DNA from: Aestuariibaculum lutulentum | GTDB taxonomy: Bacteria; Bacteroidota; Bacteroidia; Flavobacteriales; Flavobacteriaceae | Direction: 5' to 3' | Length of the DNA stretch: 64,000 nt | Assembly (NCBI RefSeq): GCF_032926325.1 | Contig: NZ_CP136709.1 | Coordinates: 285,501-349,500 of the forward strand | In this document: positions 60,337-64,000 of the stretch, one piece after another | Numbering within the stretch: the first letter of the stretch is position 1 | Layout of the letters: each line of letters starts with the position of its first letter | Translations under genes and position numbers: made by a program | Notes under the pieces: generated by a model | The model's input: only the letters and a program-made list of their open reading frames with translations | What the model was told of the DNA's origin: nothing | The model's database searches: none

Positions 60337-61928
60337 AACAACCTTTTTCTTTTTAATTCCGCTTTTACATACCAAACATCAGTCCTAGACTCATATATAT
60401 CTCTTTGGATAGTTTCAAAAACAATTTCAAAACCAAAAGCTATTAATTCTTTTCTAAAACTACTCATGGTACCGTGCATTTCTTGGCTCTCTACCAACTT
60501 CCCTTCAGAATAATTCCATATATTTTCTGTGTCAGGGGCAATATCAATCGTCAATAAAAGTTCCCCATTTTGCCTTAACAACTTAGAAGCTTTTTTTAGC
60601 ATTTTAAGTCTCATTGATTGATGCATATGCTCAATAACGGAAATGGAATAAATACAATCAAACCTTTTAAAAGTCTTTACTTTAGTAAAATCTTTATGAA
60701 TAGATTTAATGCTTGGCTTTAGTGTTCCATAATCCAAAAAGCCCCATTCATTCCATGACTCTTTATCCTTAGCAAGTCTAAGTGTTGGATGCAAATCAAC
60801 TGTAGTTACTTGCATGCCCATATCATCTAGACATAACGGAACCGGACACACCCCTGCTCCAATATCCAAAACTTTAGAAGAAGATTTATTTTCAAATTGT
60901 TCCAATATCCAGGTATATTCAAACACTCTTGGATAATGCGCTGTGTAAAAACCGAAATGAAACCTAGAAACATCTACTATCCTATAAAGTAAATCGATTC
61001 TTTTTACTTGAGTAAAGGCTTTCTCAAGTGTATCTCTTGAAATATCCCTTGGATGTGGTTTCCGCATGATTAGTTTTTTAAGACATGTTTTATCATACCA
61101 TTTAGCATCCAATCTGTTATTAATAACGTCAATGGCTTCATCAACGTTTGATAGCCCTATCTTTTTTAAATTAAATTCATCATCATAATTCTGATGGTAA
61201 TGAACAATTTTAGGTGAAATATTTTTTTCACTATTAACATGTGTAGGATAGTTCCATTCTATACCTAAATGAGAAACCTTTGTATTTAAACTTGCCATTG
61301 CCAAAGCAAACCCTACTTGATCGGCATGTTTGTCATACTCCTTTCCAAAAAGCTCAGCATTATCAATACTCCATAAAGTATATTTCTTCCACAAGGGCTT
61401 TAACTCTTTTAGAAAGTCTTTGGAGATAACATAAACCCCTCCATTGCAATTGTTCCAATCAGTGACTTGTTCATTATTGCTTGGAAATGTGGTCAAGGTC
61501 TCAGAAACCTGTAACTGGTGAGCATCAAAAATTGTTTTAAGAATAATTAATGGAGGATTAGGGAAATCAACTATTTTAGCATAAACCTTAACTTCCAAAT
61601 CAAGTCCTTCCAAATCTACAATAGCTGTATCGCAGTCCATTAAAAAGACATACTCGTAATCTTCTAGTTTACTAAAGGTATCTAGTTGCACCAACTTATT
61701 GCAATACCCATTTCTACAATCAAACACTTGTTTTTTAATAATATTTACTTCTTTACTTTTCAGAAAATCTAGAAACTCTTTTGGAATATCATTCACAATA
61801 TGAATGAAAATGTCACATGGACGGATATTTATTGCGAGTAGATTATTAAGCCAAATTACCGTTTGCACTCCCATAATAGGAGTGTAATCTAAAGTACAAG
61901 AAAATTTATAGCTATTAATAATATCCAT
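60333..61928 (-). CDS. GT-A glycosyltransferase - methyltransferase fusion
   Basis: The 531-residue protein joins two enzymes. Residues 1-270 look like a GT-A transferase of the GT8-like type: YVFLMDCDTAIVD, with a DxD at 98-100, DWNNCNGGVYVISKDF and DKHADQVGFALAMASL. Residues about 340-531 are a class I methyltransferase: SKVLDIGAGVCPVPLCL (motif I), MQVTTVDLHPTLRLAK (motif II) and YSISVIEHMHQSMRLKML. A linker of about 60 residues joins them. It could add a sugar and methylate it or the growing end, as in terminal capping. The gene overlaps sulfotransferases on both sides (4 and 14 bp). Confidence 0.78.
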   Translation of the reverse strand: MDIINSYKFSCTLDYTPIMGVQTVIWLNNLLAINIRPCDIFIHIVNDIPKEFLDFLKSKEVNIIKKQVFDCRNGYCNKLVQLDTFSKLEDYEYVFLMDCDTAIVDLEGLDLEVKVYAKIVDFPNPPLIILKTIFDAHQLQVSETLTTFPSNNEQVTDWNNCNGGVYVISKDFLKELKPLWKKYTLWSIDNAELFGKEYDKHADQVGFALAMASLNTKVSHLGIEWNYPTHVNSEKNISPKIVHYHQNYDDEFNLKKIGLSNVDEAIDVINNRLDAKWYDKTCLKKLIMRKPHPRDISRDTLEKAFTQVKRIDLLYRIVDVSRFHFGFYTAHYPRVFEYTWILEQFENKSSSKVLDIGAGVCPVPLCLDDMGMQVTTVDLHPTLRLAKDKESWNEWGFLDYGTLKPSIKSIHKDFTKVKTFKRFDCIYSISVIEHMHQSMRLKMLKKASKLLRQNGELLLTIDIAPDTENIWNYSEGKLVESQEMHGTMSSFRKELIAFGFEIVFETIQRDIYESRTDVWYVKAELKRKRLL

Positions 61929-62790
61929 ATTGTTTTAAATTCAATTTCAGCTCTTCATCTAATAACTTGTTTGAAGAATGAAATGATTCTAAAATATCCT
62001 TCAAAAAAACAGCTTCCTCACTATTAAAAGATTTTCCAAATCTTAAGAAATTAGATCTTTGAAGTCTTAATCTAAAATTATTTTGATTGAAAATTTTTGA
62101 AGGAAAAATATACTTTTCAGAGACCCAAGAACTTAAAAAATTATTTACGAACCTCAAAAAATTAATTTGACTTCCTTTAATGCTCCTATTTTCATCCTTA
62201 CTTATTTCAAAATTAAAACTTTCACATTCAAAAAAGTCTTCTAGTAAATCTTTAAAAACTAACTTATCATATTTAAGTAATTCATAAGGAATTACTCTGA
62301 CATTCTCTGGTCCAAATTGTCTACAATAATTCTTATAAGTTTCATAAAAATTATATGCATTTACATCTATCCTACTTTGTCCAAAATTAGGATTATTAAC
62401 AACTTTTTTTAGTCTTAAGGTTCCTCCTAAATGCAAATACTGTAAATATATAGATTTTATCAAATCATCTTGTCTGCGAATTGTAATCAATACTTTTACA
62501 TCTTCGTTTAGAGCTTTCTTAAGACGTAAAGGCATTTCATCCATAATTATAGCTCCTTGCAAAGATGGCCCCGTAATTTCCTCAAATGAAATAAAGTATG
62601 CTCGCCCTTTTAAATACCTTGTAATCTTCTCATAATCTATACTTCTTTCTATCTTCCACAACATATCAAACATTCCAGATTCTACAAATTCCTTATGCCC
62701 TATAAATTTGTGGTATCTCAATTGGGTATAAATATGTTTCTGCAAAAAAGTAGAAGCTGTTTTAGGGTAACCTATATGGATCTTATTCAT
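61915..62790 (-). CDS. sulfotransferase-like protein
   Basis: The 291-residue protein starts KIHIGYPKTASTFLQKHI, matching the PAPS 5'-phosphosulfate loop, and has VKVLITIRRQDDLIKSIYLQ, the 3'-phosphate-binding segment. Both PAPS sites are thus present, although the C-terminal half is diverged. It probably sulfates a second position of the same polysaccharide. It overlaps the ABC ATPase upstream by 8 bp and the fusion gene downstream by 14 bp. Confidence 0.75.
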   Translation of the reverse strand: MNKIHIGYPKTASTFLQKHIYTQLRYHKFIGHKEFVESGMFDMLWKIERSIDYEKITRYLKGRAYFISFEEITGPSLQGAIIMDEMPLRLKKALNEDVKVLITIRRQDDLIKSIYLQYLHLGGTLRLKKVVNNPNFGQSRIDVNAYNFYETYKNYCRQFGPENVRVIPYELLKYDKLVFKDLLEDFFECESFNFEISKDENRSIKGSQINFLRFVNNFLSSWVSEKYIFPSKIFNQNNFRLRLQRSNFLRFGKSFNSEEAVFLKDILESFHSSNKLLDEELKLNLKQYGYY

Positions 62791-64000
62791 TCGTTTTTAA
62801 AATTTCCCAATTACCTAAAAACTGAACAGGTGAAGATCCTGTTGGTACTCCTACAATACTAATAGACATAATATTCGTATTAAATAAATATATTTCTCCT
62901 CTAGAATTATCACTTCTAACTTCCGTAATAGCTATACCAATAGTATAAGTACCTTGCCCTAATATGAAATTTTCTATTTTGCTTTTTATAGAGACTTGCC
63001 CTTTATCTTCAAAAATACTCTTTGAAAACAAAGAAAATAAATTAGCGACCTGTTTCGCATCTTTATCAATAAAGGAATAGTTAACCCAATACTTGCTCAC
63101 TTTATCATCTATATCTAAGTTAATTTCAAAACTATACGCTTCATTATGTATTAATTCAACAAAACCATTAGTGTTTACAGTCTCTTTGCTTTCATTATTC
63201 AATATTTTGATACTTTTTAACTTAACCAAACCATTACCTCCAACAATTTTATCGGTATTTTGAAAAGATTGATAATACCGCTGGATTCCCTCTGAGACCT
63301 CATCACCTCCTACAAGCTCTTTTCCATGGTCCATTAACAATATTTTATTAGCTATCCTTGCTACCTGTGGCATGGCATGAGACACAAAAATAACTGCTGT
63401 ATTTTGCAACAACTCACCTATTCTGGTTAAACATTTCATTCTAAATCCTACATCTCCTACAGCCAAAACCTCATCAATAATAAGTACATCTGGTTCCATT
63501 TGAGCTGCCACCGCAAAGCCCAGGCGTACCTTCATACCTGAACTATAATTTTGTACTGGCATATCAATAAACTCACGTACCTCGGCAAAGTCTATTATAT
63601 CCTCTACTTTAGCATCTATGTCTTGTTTGCTAAACCCGAGTATAGCGCCATTATTGTAAATGTTCTCACGCCCCGTTAATATCGGGTTAAAACCAGCTCC
63701 TAATTCAATCAAAGCACCAACCCGCCCTTTAATTGTAACCGTTCCAACATCGGGGTTAATTAACCCGTTTAATATTTTAAGCAAGGTACTTTTACCCGCC
63801 CCGTTATGCCCTATAAGTCCCAGACACTCGCCGCGGCGCAGCTCAAAACTCACATGGTTTACTGCCCAAAACTCATCCTTACGCAAGCTTTTATCCTGTG
63901 CTTTCCTGCTAATACCGTAAAACACATCCTGCACGCCGTAAAGCAGACTACGTTTTAAGCTTTTGGCAAACTTTTTCGACACGCCCTCTACACGCACCAG
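62783..64000 (-). CDS. polysaccharide ABC exporter ATPase with Wzt-type C-terminal domain (5' end outside window)
   Basis: The frame is open to the window edge (… LVRVEGVSKKFAKSLKRS), so the true start lies beyond 64000. A GTG at 63997 is not a credible start. About 405 residues are visible: Walker A GHNGAGKSTLLKIL, signature NYSSGMKVRLGFAVAAQ, Walker B VLIIDEVLAVGD with catalytic Glu and H-loop FVSHAMPQVAR. After about residue 250 comes a beta-sandwich Wzt-type carbohydrate-binding domain (YSFEINLDIDDKVSKYWVNY through VQFLGNWEI). This domain often recognises a terminal modification such as methylation before export. The permease partner would lie to the right. Confidence 0.9.
   Translation of the reverse strand: MVRVEGVSKKFAKSLKRSLLYGVQDVFYGISRKAQDKSLRKDEFWAVNHVSFELRRGECLGLIGHNGAGKSTLLKILNGLINPDVGTVTIKGRVGALIELGAGFNPILTGRENIYNNGAILGFSKQDIDAKVEDIIDFAEVREFIDMPVQNYSSGMKVRLGFAVAAQMEPDVLIIDEVLAVGDVGFRMKCLTRIGELLQNTAVIFVSHAMPQVARIANKILLMDHGKELVGGDEVSEGIQRYYQSFQNTDKIVGGNGLVKLKSIKILNNESKETVNTNGFVELIHNEAYSFEINLDIDDKVSKYWVNYSFIDKDAKQVANLFSLFSKSIFEDKGQVSIKSKIENFILGQGTYTIGIAITEVRSDNSRGEIYLFNTNIMSISIVGVPTGSSPVQFLGNWEILKTNE

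Noticed and set aside
60337..60375. Longer start for the first sulfotransferase
   Set aside because: It would lie inside the fusion gene, while the ATG at 60336 gives a classic ATGA overlap and the family-like beginning.
1..64000. tRNA, rRNA, prophage or insertion-sequence genes
   Set aside because: I scanned for cloverleaf-like segments with CCA ends, rRNA motifs, transposases and phage structural genes and recognised none. Short RNAs could still be missed by eye.

Overview
The window looks like a chromosomal segment of a member of Bacteroidota, most likely a marine-type Flavobacteriaceae. Support comes from low GC, start codons without clear Shine-Dalgarno sites, several promoter boxes of the TAnnTTTG type with a TTG/TTTG element about 20 nt upstream, and family markers: a PorV/PorQ-type type IX secretion protein, a PUR-alpha-like DUF3276 protein, a long-form NusB, a ProB without a PUA domain, a DUF4105/Lnb-like protein, and a cyclophilin-FKBP fusion immunophilin. 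No rRNA, tRNA, CRISPR array, insertion sequence or prophage was recognised.

Left part (1-29449), mostly housekeeping. It opens with the 3' end of a sulfatase gene, an amidohydrolase lipoprotein and an AsmA-like protein. The leftward proC-proB-proA proline operon follows. After an 840-bp gap holding a promoter, a palindrome and a possible gene remnant come nusB, a DUF1573 lipoprotein and yajC. Next are an ABC exporter, a PUR-alpha-like protein, csaA, a thioredoxin-like protein, an acetyltransferase, the fused immunophilin and recQ. kdsD-tatC, an AhpD-like gene and lptB (LPS precursor and export, Tat export) run rightward. A compact SPFH / PH-like / Arc-type ribbon-helix-helix operon has a 10-bp direct repeat with 11-bp period in its promoter. 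DUF808, pssA, the PorV-like gene and the Lnb-like gene complete this part.

Right part (29866-64000), one very large leftward surface-polysaccharide locus. At its left end are a polyprenyl-phosphate sugar-1-phosphate transferase, an O-antigen ligase/polymerase family protein and several glycosyltransferases. A 1.7-kb gene-free stretch (36855-38582) is packed with dispersed repeats and a GIY-YIG pseudogene. Then come more glycosyltransferases and a neuB / methyltransferase-like / neuC / neuA set for an activated nonulosonic (sialic-type) acid. A tightly overlapping run of GT2 and GT4 enzymes follows, then two sulfotransferases flanking a rare glycosyltransferase-methyltransferase fusion, and finally an ABC exporter ATPase with a Wzt-type C-terminal domain that runs off the window. 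About 21 glycosyltransferases are present. The likely product is a long, sulfated and possibly methylated glycan carrying a nonulosonic acid. Initiation would be on undecaprenyl phosphate and export through the ABC transporter, perhaps with ligation or polymerisation by the O-antigen ligase family protein. The exact structure cannot be read from sequence.
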